Program-made: the position numbers and the translations under genes
From: an uncultured Ideonella sp.
GTDB taxonomy: Bacteria; Pseudomonadota; Gammaproteobacteria; Burkholderiales; Burkholderiaceae
Direction: 5' to 3'
Length of the DNA: 15,171 bases
Assembly (NCBI GenBank): GCA_946479475.1
Contig: CAMLGG010000119.1
Location: 1-15,171 of the forward strand
The notes under the pieces: generated by a model
What the model saw: only the letters and a program-made list of their open reading frames with translations
Database searches by the model: none
Told to the model about the DNA's origin: nothing
Shown here: one piece after another, positions 1 through 7,212 of the stretch
Numbering within the stretch: the stretch's first letter is position 1
Layout of the letters: the number at the start of each line of letters is the position of its first letter

Positions 1-55
1 CCGCATCCCCTCGGGGGATCGGCCGACGTACTCGTCGGGCGAGGGGCTCCAATGA
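1..55 (+). CDS. 3' end of an upstream gene, probably the first sugar ABC permease (partial)
   Basis: The frame beginning at base 2 is open and ends in TGA at 53-55, overlapping the next gene's ATG at 52 in the classic ATGA arrangement of translationally coupled operon genes. Only about 17 codons are visible (R-I-P-S-G-D-R... ending G-L-Q), too few to recognise. By family convention the gene before a MalG-type permease in a CUT1 operon is the MalF-type permease, so this may be its tail; that identity is inferred from position alone. The frame is open from the window edge but so short that openness means little. The in-frame sequence ahead of the next gene's ATG is also open. Confidence 0.35.
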   Translation, partial: RIPSGDRPTYSSGEGLQ

Positions 56-909
56 ACAGCCGTCTGACCTGGCACCGGATGGTGCTCTTCGCGGCGCTGG
101 GCCTGTTCGCCGCCTTCTTCCTGGCACCGCTGTACGTCATGGTCTCGACCTCGCTCAAGAGCATGGACGAGATCCGCGAAGGCACGCTGCTCGCGTTGCC
201 GGCCAGTCCCACCCTCGCGGCCTGGGCCAAGGCCTGGTCCGAGGCCTGCACCGGCACCGACTGCGGCGGCCTGAAGCCGTTCTTCATGAACTCGGTGCTG
301 ATGGTGGTGCCGGCAGTCGCGGTGTCCACCTTCCTCGGCTCGCTCAACGGCTACGTGCTGAGCAAGTGGCGCTTCCGTGGCAGCGAGCTGATGTTCGCGC
401 TCATGCTGTTCGGTGTCTTCATGCCGATGCAGGTGGTGCTGCTGCCGATGAGCCAGGTGCTCGGCTGGCTGGGGCTGGCCTCCTCGGTGTGGGGGCTGGT
501 GCTGGTGCACGTCCTCGCTGGCATCCCGAGCACCACGCTGTTCTTCCGCAACTACTACGTCGGCCTGCCGGACGAGCTCGTCAAGGCCGCGATGCTGGAC
601 GGCGCGGGCTTCTGGCAGATCTTCGTTCGCATCGTGCTGCCGCTGTCTATCCCCATCCTCGTCGTCACGCTCATCTGGCAGTTCACCCAGATCTGGAACG
701 ACTTTCTCTACGGCGTCGTGTTCTCGGGGGCCGACTCCAAGCCCATCACGGTGGGCCTGAACAACCTGGCCAACACCTCCAGCACCGTCAAGGAATACAA
801 CGTGGACATGGCGGCCGCGATGATCGCCGCCCTGCCCACGCTCTTCGTCTACATCGTCGCAGGCAAGTACTTCGTGCGCGGGCTCACCGCCGGCGCCGTC
901 AAGGGGTGA
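52..909 (+). CDS. Carbohydrate ABC transporter permease, CUT1 family (MalG/GtsC-like)
   Basis: Inner-membrane permease of 285 aa, half of the channel that imports a sugar delivered by a periplasmic binding protein. Six hydrophobic segments are visible near residues 11-31, 78-98, 113-133, 143-160, 196-216 and 255-274. The cytoplasmic EAA loop that docks on the ATPase is clear at about 175-197 (ELVKAAMLDGAGFWQIFVRI, then a Leu-Pro). The first periplasmic loop holds a close Cys pair (C66, C71) within ACTGTDCGGLKPFF, which I associate with glucose/mannose-type Gts permeases; that recollection is the basis for the substrate guess. Start: ATG at 52 preceded by GAGGGG at 41-46, and overlapping the upstream stop. 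The ATPase gene follows within 7 bp, so the genes are surely cotranscribed. Family call is firm; substrate specificity is inferred from the adjoining isomerase gene. Confidence 0.93.
   Translation: MNSRLTWHRMVLFAALGLFAAFFLAPLYVMVSTSLKSMDEIREGTLLALPASPTLAAWAKAWSEACTGTDCGGLKPFFMNSVLMVVPAVAVSTFLGSLNGYVLSKWRFRGSELMFALMLFGVFMPMQVVLLPMSQVLGWLGLASSVWGLVLVHVLAGIPSTTLFFRNYYVGLPDELVKAAMLDGAGFWQIFVRIVLPLSIPILVVTLIWQFTQIWNDFLYGVVFSGADSKPITVGLNNLANTSSTVKEYNVDMAAAMIAALPTLFVYIVAGKYFVRGLTAGAVKG
901..909 (+). promoter_or_regulatory. Ribosome-binding site deciding the start of the ABC ATPase
   Basis: AAGGGGTGA overlaps the stop of the permease gene and resembles the anti-Shine-Dalgarno target with one base missing. 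It lies 7 bases before ATG 917 but only 1 base before the in-frame TTG at 911. The ATG at 917 is therefore preferred as the ATPase start. Confidence 0.5.
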
Positions 910-916
910 ATTGAAG

Positions 917-1993
917 ATGGGCGCGCTTTCGATCAACCAGGTCCGCAAGGCCTTCGGGCCGGTGGAAATCCTCAAGGGCATAGACATCGAGATCGAGGCC
1001 GGCGAGTTCCTCATCCTCGTCGGGGCCTCGGGTTGCGGCAAGTCGACGCTGCTCAACATGATCGCCGGGCTCGACGTGCCGACCAGCGGCCGGATCCGCA
1101 TCGGCGAGCGCGACGTGACCCACCTGCCGAGCCGCGACCGCGACATCGCGATGGTGTTCCAGAGCTACGCTCTCTACCCGAATATGAGCGTGGCGCAGAA
1201 CATCGCCTTCGGGCTCGAGATGCGCAAGGTGCCCCGGCCCGAGCGCGAGGCCGCCGTCGAGCGGGTGGCGAAGATGCTGCAGATCGGCCACCTGCTGGAC
1301 CGCAAGCCCGGCCAGTTGTCGGGCGGCCAGCGCCAGCGCGTGGCAATGGGCCGCGCGCTCGCCCGCGACCCGAAGCTGTTCCTCTTCGACGAGCCCTTGT
1401 CCAACCTGGATGCCAAGCTGCGCGTGGAGATGCGCGCCGAGATCAAGCGCCTTCACCAGCGCACCCGCACCACCACCGTCTACGTCACCCACGACCAGGT
1501 GGAGGCGATGACGCTGGGCGACCGGATCGCGGTGATGCGCGATGGCCGGGTCGAGCAGTTCGGCACGCCCGACGACATCTACAGCCGCCCGGCGACGCGA
1601 TTCGTCGCGGAGTTCATAGGCTCTCCGGCGATGAACTTCGTCGCGGCGCAAGCCAGCGGCGGCAGTGGCGTCAACGCCGTCGGCCTCGCCTTGCCGGCCA
1701 CCGAAGAACAGCGCGCCGCGCTCGGCCGGTCGGGCACGCCGTCGCTGAGCTACGGCGTCCGTCCGGAAGACCTGGCCCTGGCCGAGCCGGGGCAGCCGGG
1801 CGCCCTGCCCGGCACGCTCGCGATGATCGAGCCCACCGGCCCCGAGACCTACGCCATGGTCGACACGCCGCTGGGCACCTGGACGGCGCGCGTGCCCGGC
1901 AAGGTGGCGCAGCGCGTAGGCGAAGCGGTGGCGCTGGCCTGGTCCGGTGCATCCGCGCACCTGTTCGATGCCCAGGACCAACGCGTTGCATAG
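917..1993 (+). CDS. Sugar ABC transporter ATP-binding protein (MalK/UgpC-like)
   Basis: Cytoplasmic ATPase that powers the sugar importer; 358 aa from ATG 917 (360 if TTG 911 is used). Numbering from the ATG: Walker A GASGCGKS at 36-43, Q-loop VFQSYALYP with Q82, ABC signature LSGGQ at 134-138, Walker B FLFDE ending D158-E159, and the switch His192 in YVTHDQ. The region after about residue 235 is the OB/TOBE-type C-terminal extension typical of MalK, UgpC and GtsD, which contacts regulators or helps dimerise. Length matches the CUT1 family (about 350-380). It starts 7 bp after the permease stop. Such ATPases are often shared among several sugar permeases, so specificity cannot be read from it. 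All catalytic motifs are intact. Confidence 0.95.
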   Translation: MGALSINQVRKAFGPVEILKGIDIEIEAGEFLILVGASGCGKSTLLNMIAGLDVPTSGRIRIGERDVTHLPSRDRDIAMVFQSYALYPNMSVAQNIAFGLEMRKVPRPEREAAVERVAKMLQIGHLLDRKPGQLSGGQRQRVAMGRALARDPKLFLFDEPLSNLDAKLRVEMRAEIKRLHQRTRTTTVYVTHDQVEAMTLGDRIAVMRDGRVEQFGTPDDIYSRPATRFVAEFIGSPAMNFVAAQASGGSGVNAVGLALPATEEQRAALGRSGTPSLSYGVRPEDLALAEPGQPGALPGTLAMIEPTGPETYAMVDTPLGTWTARVPGKVAQRVGEAVALAWSGASAHLFDAQDQRVA

Positions 1994-2023
1994 GGTTGCT
2001 GCGCCGCGCAACATGCCGGCGTA

Positions 2024-2033
2024 GCATCGATGC
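2024..2033 (+). repeat. Perfect 10-bp palindrome abutting the AGE start codon
   Basis: GCATCGATGC is self-complementary and ends one base before ATG 2034, where a Shine-Dalgarno sequence would normally lie. It could be chance or a small operator; there is no supporting second copy in the window. Confidence 0.3.
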
Positions 2034-3290
2034 ATGCGACACGTCCCGGATTTCCGAAGCGCCGAGTTCCTGCGCGCGCAGGTGCTGCAGGCCATGGCCT
2101 TCTACGACGACCGGGCGGTGGATCCGTCCGGCGGCCTGTACCACTTCTTCCGCGACGACGGCACGGTCTACGACCGGCACACGCGCCACCTCGTCAGCAG
2201 CACCCGCTACGTCTACACCTTCGCCAGCGCCGCGCGCCACTTCCCCGCGCACCCGCGTGCCGCGGCCTGGCTGGAGACGGCCCGGCACGCGCTCGCCTTC
2301 GTCGAGCAGGTCCACAAGGACGAGGCCTCCGGCGGCTACACCTGGCTGCTGCACTGGGAGGCCGGCAGGAAGCAGGTCATCGATTCCACCCAGCACTGCT
2401 ACGGCCTGGCCTTTGTCCTCCTGGCCCAGGCCCATGCGCTGCAGGCCGGCATCACCGAGGCACGTGCCGGCCTGGACGCCACGATGGGCCTGATGGAGAA
2501 GCACTTCTGGGAACCCGAGGCCGGCCTCTATGCGGACGAGGCCACCGCCGACTGGCTCCTGCGTCCGTATCGCGGCCAGAACGCCAACATGCATGCCTGC
2601 GAGGCCATGCTGGCGGCCTACGAGGCCACCGGCGACGCCTTCTGCCTGCGCCGCGCCACGACGCTGGCGCAGTCGGTCACCCATCGCCTGGCGGGCCAGT
2701 CGCACGGCCTGGTCTGGGAGCACTACCAGGCCGACTGGACGCCCGACTGGAACTACAACCGCCACGACCGCAGCAACATGTTCCGCCCCTGGGGCTTCCA
2801 GACCGGCCACCTCACCGAGTGGGCCAAGCTGCTGCTGACACTGGAGCGGCTGACGCCGGACGTCCCCGAAGACAGCTGGATGCTCCACCGCGCGAGGGAC
2901 CTCTTCGCCGCCGCCGTGCTCCACGGCTGGGACCGCCACCACGGCGGCCTGGTCTACGGCTTCGCGCCCGAGGGCGACCCGGCCACCGACAGCCACATGA
3001 AAGTCTGCGACGGCGACAAGTACCACTGGGTGCAGGCCGAGTCGCTCGCGGCGGCCGCCGCGCTGGCCGAGCGCACGCACGAGGGGCACTACTGGGACTG
3101 GTACGACCGCATCTGGGGTTATGCCTGGGAGCACTTCGTCGACCACCAGCATGGCGGCTGGTTCCGCATCCTCACCCACGACAACCGCAAGCTGACCGAC
3201 GAGAAGAGCCCGGCCGGCAAGGTCGATTACCACAACATGGGCGCCTGCTACGAGTCGCTTGCCGCGCTCGAAAGGCTGAACGGCGCCTGA
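2034..3290 (+). CDS. AGE-family epimerase/isomerase, probable mannose isomerase or mannose 2-epimerase
   Basis: Cytoplasmic sugar isomerase of 418 aa, the normal length for the N-acylglucosamine 2-epimerase (AGE) superfamily, an (alpha/alpha)6-barrel. Conserved features are spread as expected: STRYVY with Arg58, GQNANMHACEA with His187, PWGFQTGHLTEW with His259, KYHWVQAE with His331 and KVDYHNMGACYE with His400. In the YihS/mannose-isomerase branch, an Arg and His residues at comparable places bind the sugar and move the proton between C1 and C2. The gene sits 40 bp after the sugar ABC ATPase, so it likely interconverts an imported hexose (mannose to fructose, or mannose to glucose). The visible motifs do not settle isomerase versus epimerase. 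The start is ATG 2034, followed by the VPDFRS block typical of this branch; no good Shine-Dalgarno precedes it. N-acetylglucosamine 2-epimerase activity is a less likely alternative given the context. Confidence 0.88.
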   Translation: MRHVPDFRSAEFLRAQVLQAMAFYDDRAVDPSGGLYHFFRDDGTVYDRHTRHLVSSTRYVYTFASAARHFPAHPRAAAWLETARHALAFVEQVHKDEASGGYTWLLHWEAGRKQVIDSTQHCYGLAFVLLAQAHALQAGITEARAGLDATMGLMEKHFWEPEAGLYADEATADWLLRPYRGQNANMHACEAMLAAYEATGDAFCLRRATTLAQSVTHRLAGQSHGLVWEHYQADWTPDWNYNRHDRSNMFRPWGFQTGHLTEWAKLLLTLERLTPDVPEDSWMLHRARDLFAAAVLHGWDRHHGGLVYGFAPEGDPATDSHMKVCDGDKYHWVQAESLAAAAALAERTHEGHYWDWYDRIWGYAWEHFVDHQHGGWFRILTHDNRKLTDEKSPAGKVDYHNMGACYESLAALERLNGA

Positions 3291-3292
3291 GC

Positions 3293-3339
3293 GGGCAGCG
3301 GCAGAATCCGGCCCTGTCGCCGCTTGCTGCCGCCTGCCC
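3293..3339 (+). promoter_or_regulatory. Bulged 12-bp stem-loop directly before the acylase start codon
   Basis: GGGCAGCGGCAG (3293-3304) pairs with CTGCCGCCTGCCC (3327-3339) through 12 base pairs with a single bulged C at 3333. The 3' arm ends at the base before ATG 3340. No T-run follows, so it does not look like an intrinsic terminator. It occupies the whole ribosome-binding region of the acylase gene, in which no Shine-Dalgarno sequence is visible. A role in limiting translation or in mRNA processing between the two cistrons is inferred. Confidence 0.5.
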
Positions 3340-5766
3340 ATGAAACGTGTCCTGAAGCGCCTCGCGCTTGGCCTCTTCGTCGTCCTGCTCGTCGCCGGCG
3401 TCGCCCTCGGCCTGACGTGGCACGCCCGGCTGCCACAGCGCTCGGGCAGCCTGCCGCTGACCGGCCTGGCCGCCCCTGTCACGGTGCGCTACGACGAATG
3501 GGGCGTGCCCCACATCCGCGCCGAGAGCGAGCCCGACCTCTACCGCGCGCTCGGCTACGTCCACGCCCAGGACCGGCTCTTCCAGATGGAAATCCTGCGC
3601 CGCCTTTCGCGCGGCGAGCTGGCCGAAGTCCTCGGGCCGAAGCTGGTCGAGACGGACAAGCTTTTCCGCAGCCTGTCCATCCGCGAGCACGCCGACCGCC
3701 AGGCCGCCAGCTTGGATCCGCTCGCCCCTTCGACGCGCGCGCTGCAGGCCTACCTCGACGGCATCAACCAGTTCCAGGCCGAACACCCTGCGCCGATCGA
3801 GTTCGCGCTTTTGCGCATCCCCAAGCGACCCTTCACCCTGGCCGACACTCTCAGCGTGGGCGGCTACCTGGCCTACAGCTTCGCGGCAGCCTTCCGTACC
3901 GAGCCGGTCCTCACCCGGGTGCGTGACCAGCTCGGCCCCGAGTACCTCAAGGTCTTCGACCTCGCCTGGTATCCGCAGGGCGTCGCCCAGGGCCAGCCGG
4001 CAGCGCCGGCGCCCGCTGCCAGCGGCGTGGCGCGCCTGGACGAGCCGACCCGGGTCGGCCTGGAACGCCTCGCCCTGCTGAGCCAGCAGGCGCTGGACCT
4101 GGCCGGCGTGCCGATGTACGAGGGCAGCAATGCCTGGGCGATCAGCGGTTCCCGCGCCGCGGGCGGCAAGCCGCTGCTGGCCGGCGATCCCCACATCGGC
4201 TTCTCGGTGCCGGCGGTCTGGTACGAGGCGCACCTGTCCGCGCCAGGGCTGGAGCTCTACGGGCTGCACCAGGCGCTGAATCCCTTCGCGCTGGTCGGCC
4301 ACAACCAGCGCTTCGGCTGGAGCCTGACGATGTTCCAGAACGACGACCTCGACCTCGTCGCAGAGAAGCTCAACCCGGCCAACCCCAAGCAGGTCTGGGC
4401 CGGCGGCCAGTGGGTCGATCTCGTGGAGCGGCAGGAGACCATCGCCGTAAAAGGGCAGGCGCCGGTGACGGTGACGCTGCGGCGCTCGCCGCACGGCCCC
4501 ATCGTGAACGACGCCCTCGGCGCACTGGCCGGCACGCAGCCCGTGGCGATGTGGTGGGCCTACCTCGAAACCGAGAACCCGGTGATCGAGGCCTTCTACC
4601 GGCTGGACCGCGCCGAAACGCTGGACAAGGCCCGCGATGCCGCGAGCCTCATCCACGCGCCCGGCCTCAACGTGGTCTGGGCCAACGCGGCCGGCGACAT
4701 CGGCTGGTGGGCTGCGGCGAAGCTGCCCATCCGTCCGCCCGGCGTCAACCCGAGCTTCCTGCTCGACGGCGGCAGCGCCGAGGCCGACAAGCCCGGCTTC
4801 CGCCCCTTCAGCGACAACCCGCATGAAGAGAACCCGGCGCGCGGCTACATCGTCTCGGCGAACCACCAGCCGGCCGGCGCCGACCCCATCCCCGGCTACT
4901 ACAACCTCTGGGACCGCGCCCAGCGGCTGGACGAGCAGCTCGCCGCCAAGGCCAGCGGCTGGGATGCGGCCTCCATGCAATCCCTCCAGCTCGACACGCA
5001 GACCGGCTACGGGCCGCGCGTGCTGGCGCCCCTGATGGCCGAGCTGAAGCTGGCCGCCACCGGCCCCGGCGAAGCGGCGCTGGCCGAGCAACTGGCCGCC
5101 TGGCGGGGCGACCACCCGGTCGACGCGCTGGCGCCGACGCTGTTCAACCAGTTCCTTTTCGACCTCGCGCGCGAGGCCTTCGCCGACGAACTCGGCGAAG
5201 ACGCCTACCAGGTGCTGCGCCGCACCCGCGCCCTCGATCACGCGCTGCCGCGGCTGGCGGCCGACGCGGCATCACCCTGGTGGGACCGCCGCGGCACGAC
5301 CGCGGTGAAGGAGACGCGGGCGGAGATCGTCGTGGCCGCCTGGCGAGCCACCATCGCGCAGCTCAAGGCCACGCTGGGCGATGACCCGGCCGGCTGGACC
5401 TGGGGCCGCGCCCACCGGTTGACTCACGAGCATCCGCTGGGCAAGCAGCCGCCGCTGGACAGGCTTTTCAACGTCGGCCCCTTCGCCGCCCCCGGCGGCC
5501 GCGAGACGCCGAACAACCTGAACGGCCCCTTGAGCGGCGTGCCGATCCCGGTCACCTACGGGCCCTCCACCCGGCGCGTGGTGGATTTCGCCCAGCCGGG
5601 CGCCGCCCGGGGCATCAACCCCGTCGGCCAGAGCGGCGTCTGGGGCGACAGCCACTATGCCGACCAGGCCGGCCTCTACGCCCAGGGAGGCTCCCGCCCG
5701 CAGCACCTGGACGAAGCCGACGTGGCCAGCCACACGAAGACCACGCTCACCCTGACCCCGCACTGA
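3340..5766 (+). CDS. Penicillin acylase family protein (Ntn amidohydrolase, possible AHL/penicillin-type acylase)
   Basis: Exported N-terminal-nucleophile hydrolase of 808 aa, the usual precursor size. Residues 9-27 form a hydrophobic signal peptide or anchor after the basic start MKRVLKR. The alpha chain carries VRYDEWGVPHIRAES (48-63) and the block GYVHAQDRLFQMEILRRLSRGEL. Autocleavage is predicted before Ser263 in YEGSNAWAISG, after a Pro/Ala-rich spacer (about 218-229). Counting Ser263 as beta-1, His285 in AGDPHIGF falls exactly at beta-23, the position of the catalytic-site His in PvdQ-type acylases. Asn508 in YIVSANHQP is the likely oxyanion-hole residue. The C-terminal GQSGVWGDSHYADQ block is also typical. 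The enzyme hydrolyses an amide such as an acyl-homoserine lactone, beta-lactam or other N-acyl compound; substrate cannot be read from sequence. It is 49 bp downstream of the AGE gene, on the same strand. ATG 3340 is chosen for the signal peptide. Confidence 0.92.
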   Translation: MKRVLKRLALGLFVVLLVAGVALGLTWHARLPQRSGSLPLTGLAAPVTVRYDEWGVPHIRAESEPDLYRALGYVHAQDRLFQMEILRRLSRGELAEVLGPKLVETDKLFRSLSIREHADRQAASLDPLAPSTRALQAYLDGINQFQAEHPAPIEFALLRIPKRPFTLADTLSVGGYLAYSFAAAFRTEPVLTRVRDQLGPEYLKVFDLAWYPQGVAQGQPAAPAPAASGVARLDEPTRVGLERLALLSQQALDLAGVPMYEGSNAWAISGSRAAGGKPLLAGDPHIGFSVPAVWYEAHLSAPGLELYGLHQALNPFALVGHNQRFGWSLTMFQNDDLDLVAEKLNPANPKQVWAGGQWVDLVERQETIAVKGQAPVTVTLRRSPHGPIVNDALGALAGTQPVAMWWAYLETENPVIEAFYRLDRAETLDKARDAASLIHAPGLNVVWANAAGDIGWWAAAKLPIRPPGVNPSFLLDGGSAEADKPGFRPFSDNPHEENPARGYIVSANHQPAGADPIPGYYNLWDRAQRLDEQLAAKASGWDAASMQSLQLDTQTGYGPRVLAPLMAELKLAATGPGEAALAEQLAAWRGDHPVDALAPTLFNQFLFDLAREAFADELGEDAYQVLRRTRALDHALPRLAADAASPWWDRRGTTAVKETRAEIVVAAWRATIAQLKATLGDDPAGWTWGRAHRLTHEHPLGKQPPLDRLFNVGPFAAPGGRETPNNLNGPLSGVPIPVTYGPSTRRVVDFAQPGAARGINPVGQSGVWGDSHYADQAGLYAQGGSRPQHLDEADVASHTKTTLTLTPH

Positions 5767-7026
5767 TCAGAGGCAGGGGTCGGCAACCGAGACGTGCGCG
5801 CGAGGCCCCTGCGCGGCATCGGGAGCCGGCGCGGGCGGTGGCGGATGCTCGCCGCGCGAAGGGCACATCACGACGATCACGCCGTTCTGCCCGGCGACGT
5901 AGAGGCGGCCGTGGCCGTCCTCGCCGAACGAGCTCAAGGTCGACAAGCCCGAGCCTCCCAGCAGTGCTGCGGTTTCCTCCCTCATGTCGATGGGCGTGCC
6001 GTCGGCCCGGTAGGTGAACGAGAAGGCCCGGTCGCTCACGCAATCGCCGAAGAAGTAGCGGCCATCGGCCACGGGGATGGAGGGGCCGCGGTAGACGTAG
6101 CCGCCGATGACGCAATCGCCGAGGCTGCCCTGCTGCCCGGAGTGGGGGTAGTCGAAGACCGGGTCGGTCATGCCCTTGCGGCTGCCGCCGACGCCGCCGG
6201 GCGTCTTGATCCTGCCCTCGCGCAGCCGCCAGCCGTAGTTGCGTCCGCCGGGATGGCCCGGCCGCTCGAAGTCGATCTCCTCGCGGGTGTACTGGCCGAC
6301 GTCGCCTATCCACAGCGCGCCGGTGTCGCGATCGAAGCTGGCCCGGAAGGGGTTGCGCAGTCCCAGGGCCCAGATCGAGTGCCGGACCTTCCTCGAATCC
6401 ACGAAGGGGTTGTCGCGCGGGATCCTGTAGCCCGGCCCGTGGCCGCTGACGTCGATGCGCAGCAGCTTGCCCAGCAGCGCCTGCCCGTTCTGCGCGTTGT
6501 TGTCAGGGTCGTACGCACTGCCCCCGTCGCCCATCGCGATCCAGAGGTTGCGCGGCTCTCCCGGACGGAATCCCAGCCAGCCGCCCTTGTGGTTGGGATA
6601 CGGCGGCTGGTCGATGGCAAGGATGGTCTCGCGGCTGCCACGGTCGGCCCTGTCGGCGTCCGGCGGCGAAACGGTGTAGCGCTCGATGCGGGTCTGAAGC
6701 GTCTTCTTGTCCACCCGGTCGACATAGAACCGGCCGTTCTTGTCGTAGTGCGGGTCGAAGGCCAACCCCAGGAGGCCACGCTCGCCTTCCAGGTCGACCC
6801 GGTCGGACAGGTCCAGGAAGGTGGTGATGCGGTCGCCGCGGACCAGCAGGACGACACCGGTCTTCTCGACGACGAACAGGCGCCGGTCCCCCTTCGGGGC
6901 GGTCACGAAAAGCGGCTGGTCCAGGCCGGTGAGGACGACCCGGCCTTCCATCGCCGCGGACGAGGCAGCCGTCAGGGCCATGCCGAGGGCCGCCACCCCA
7001 CGAACGAGTTGCTGCAAACGCTTCAT
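5767..7026 (-). CDS. Secreted PQQ-dependent sugar dehydrogenase (glucose/sorbosone dehydrogenase family)
   Basis: Periplasmic six-bladed beta-propeller quinoprotein of 419 aa that oxidises aldose sugars at C1, passing electrons to the respiratory chain. The N-terminus is a Sec signal peptide with likely cleavage after the SSAA stretch near residue 25. Family blocks appear in order: [12 protein letters not shown] (81-92), [10 protein letters not shown] with the proposed catalytic-base His146, [19 protein letters not shown] (164-182), [11 protein letters not shown] (222-232), [14 protein letters not shown] (240-253) and [11 protein letters not shown] (261-271). Cys305 and Cys329 could form a disulfide. 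After the propeller there is a Pro-rich tail of about 30 residues ending in DPCL, longer than I expect for the family. Start chosen from a perfect AGGAGG 7 bases upstream. Apo-enzyme needs PQQ; no pqq synthesis genes are here. It converges on the acylase gene with no bases between the two stop codons. Confidence 0.93.
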   Translation of the reverse strand: MKRLQQLVRGVAALGMALTAASSAAMEGRVVLTGLDQPLFVTAPKGDRRLFVVEKTGVVLLVRGDRITTFLDLSDRVDLEGERGLLGLAFDPHYDKNGRFYVDRVDKKTLQTRIERYTVSPPDADRADRGSRETILAIDQPPYPNHKGGWLGFRPGEPRNLWIAMGDGGSAYDPDNNAQNGQALLGKLLRIDVSGHGPGYRIPRDNPFVDSRKVRHSIWALGLRNPFRASFDRDTGALWIGDVGQYTREEIDFERPGHPGGRNYGWRLREGRIKTPGGVGGSRKGMTDPVFDYPHSGQQGSLGDCVIGGYVYRGPSIPVADGRYFFGDCVSDRAFSFTYRADGTPIDMREETAALLGGSGLSTLSSFGEDGHGRLYVAGQNGVIVVMCPSRGEHPPPPAPAPDAAQGPRAHVSVADPCL

Positions 7027-7033
7027 CTCGGAG

Positions 7034-7039
7034 CCTCCT
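7034..7039 (-). promoter_or_regulatory. Strong Shine-Dalgarno for the PQQ dehydrogenase
   Basis: Read on the minus strand this is AGGAGG, followed by a 7-base spacer and ATG (7026-7024). It fixes the start of the dehydrogenase. Confidence 0.8.
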
Positions 7040-7121
7040 CATGGTCGCCGGGAGCCACGCCGGCGCCCGAAGCGTGCGGACTTGGCAAATCTGCGGCCCG
7101 AACAGGCGTCTTTTTTCCCTC

Positions 7122-7150
7122 TTGTCCTGGCGGAGGCGGCCGAAGATACA
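7122..7150 (+). promoter_or_regulatory. Candidate sigma-70-type promoter for the chemoreceptor gene
   Basis: TTGTCC (7122-7127) and GATACA (7145-7150) are separated by 17 bases, the ideal spacing, matching the -35 and -10 consensus at 4 of 6 and 3 of 6 positions. It lies in the 186-bp divergent region and reads toward the chemoreceptor. A T-rich tract (7111-7116) is just upstream. The match is modest, so this is a candidate only. I could not find a clear promoter for the divergent dehydrogenase. Confidence 0.28.
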
Positions 7151-7168
7151 CGAGCGTGGGCCAGTGGG

Positions 7169-7185
7169 TGAGGCGTGTCGCCTCA
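7169..7185 (+). repeat. 7-bp inverted repeat in the chemoreceptor leader
   Basis: TGAGGCG-TGT-CGCCTCA is a perfect 7-bp inverted repeat with a 3-base centre. It is followed immediately by AGGAGG (7185-7190), which is 22 bases before ATG 7213 and therefore too distant to be that gene's usual ribosome-binding site. It may be an operator or a leader hairpin; nothing else supports a function. Confidence 0.4.
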
Positions 7186-7212
7186 GGAGGTGCCCGCGGG
7201 AGACAAACCCCT

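Noticed and set aside
899..2493. Alternate-frame open frames over the ABC ATPase (899-2095 minus, 1033-2493 plus)
   Set aside because: The ATPase frame contains every expected ABC motif. The others are Arg/Ala/Pro-rich and cross gene boundaries.
1671..5241. Long minus-strand open frames antisense to the AGE and acylase genes (1671-3482, 3172-5241)
   Set aside because: Both are shadows of GC-rich genes: Val/Gly/Arg/Gln-rich translations without recognisable motifs, opposite proteins with intact catalytic residues.
7137..7150. Possible flagellar sigma-28 promoter (GCCGAAGATA) before the chemoreceptor
   Set aside because: It has two extra bases within the GCCGATAA core and no TAAAGTTT-like -35 at the right distance.
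5794..7212. Upstream extension of the chemoreceptor frame by about 470 codons
   Set aside because: It is antisense to the well-supported PQQ dehydrogenase and shows no domain. The chemoreceptor's own start, with a GGGAGA 9 bases upstream, lies at 7213.
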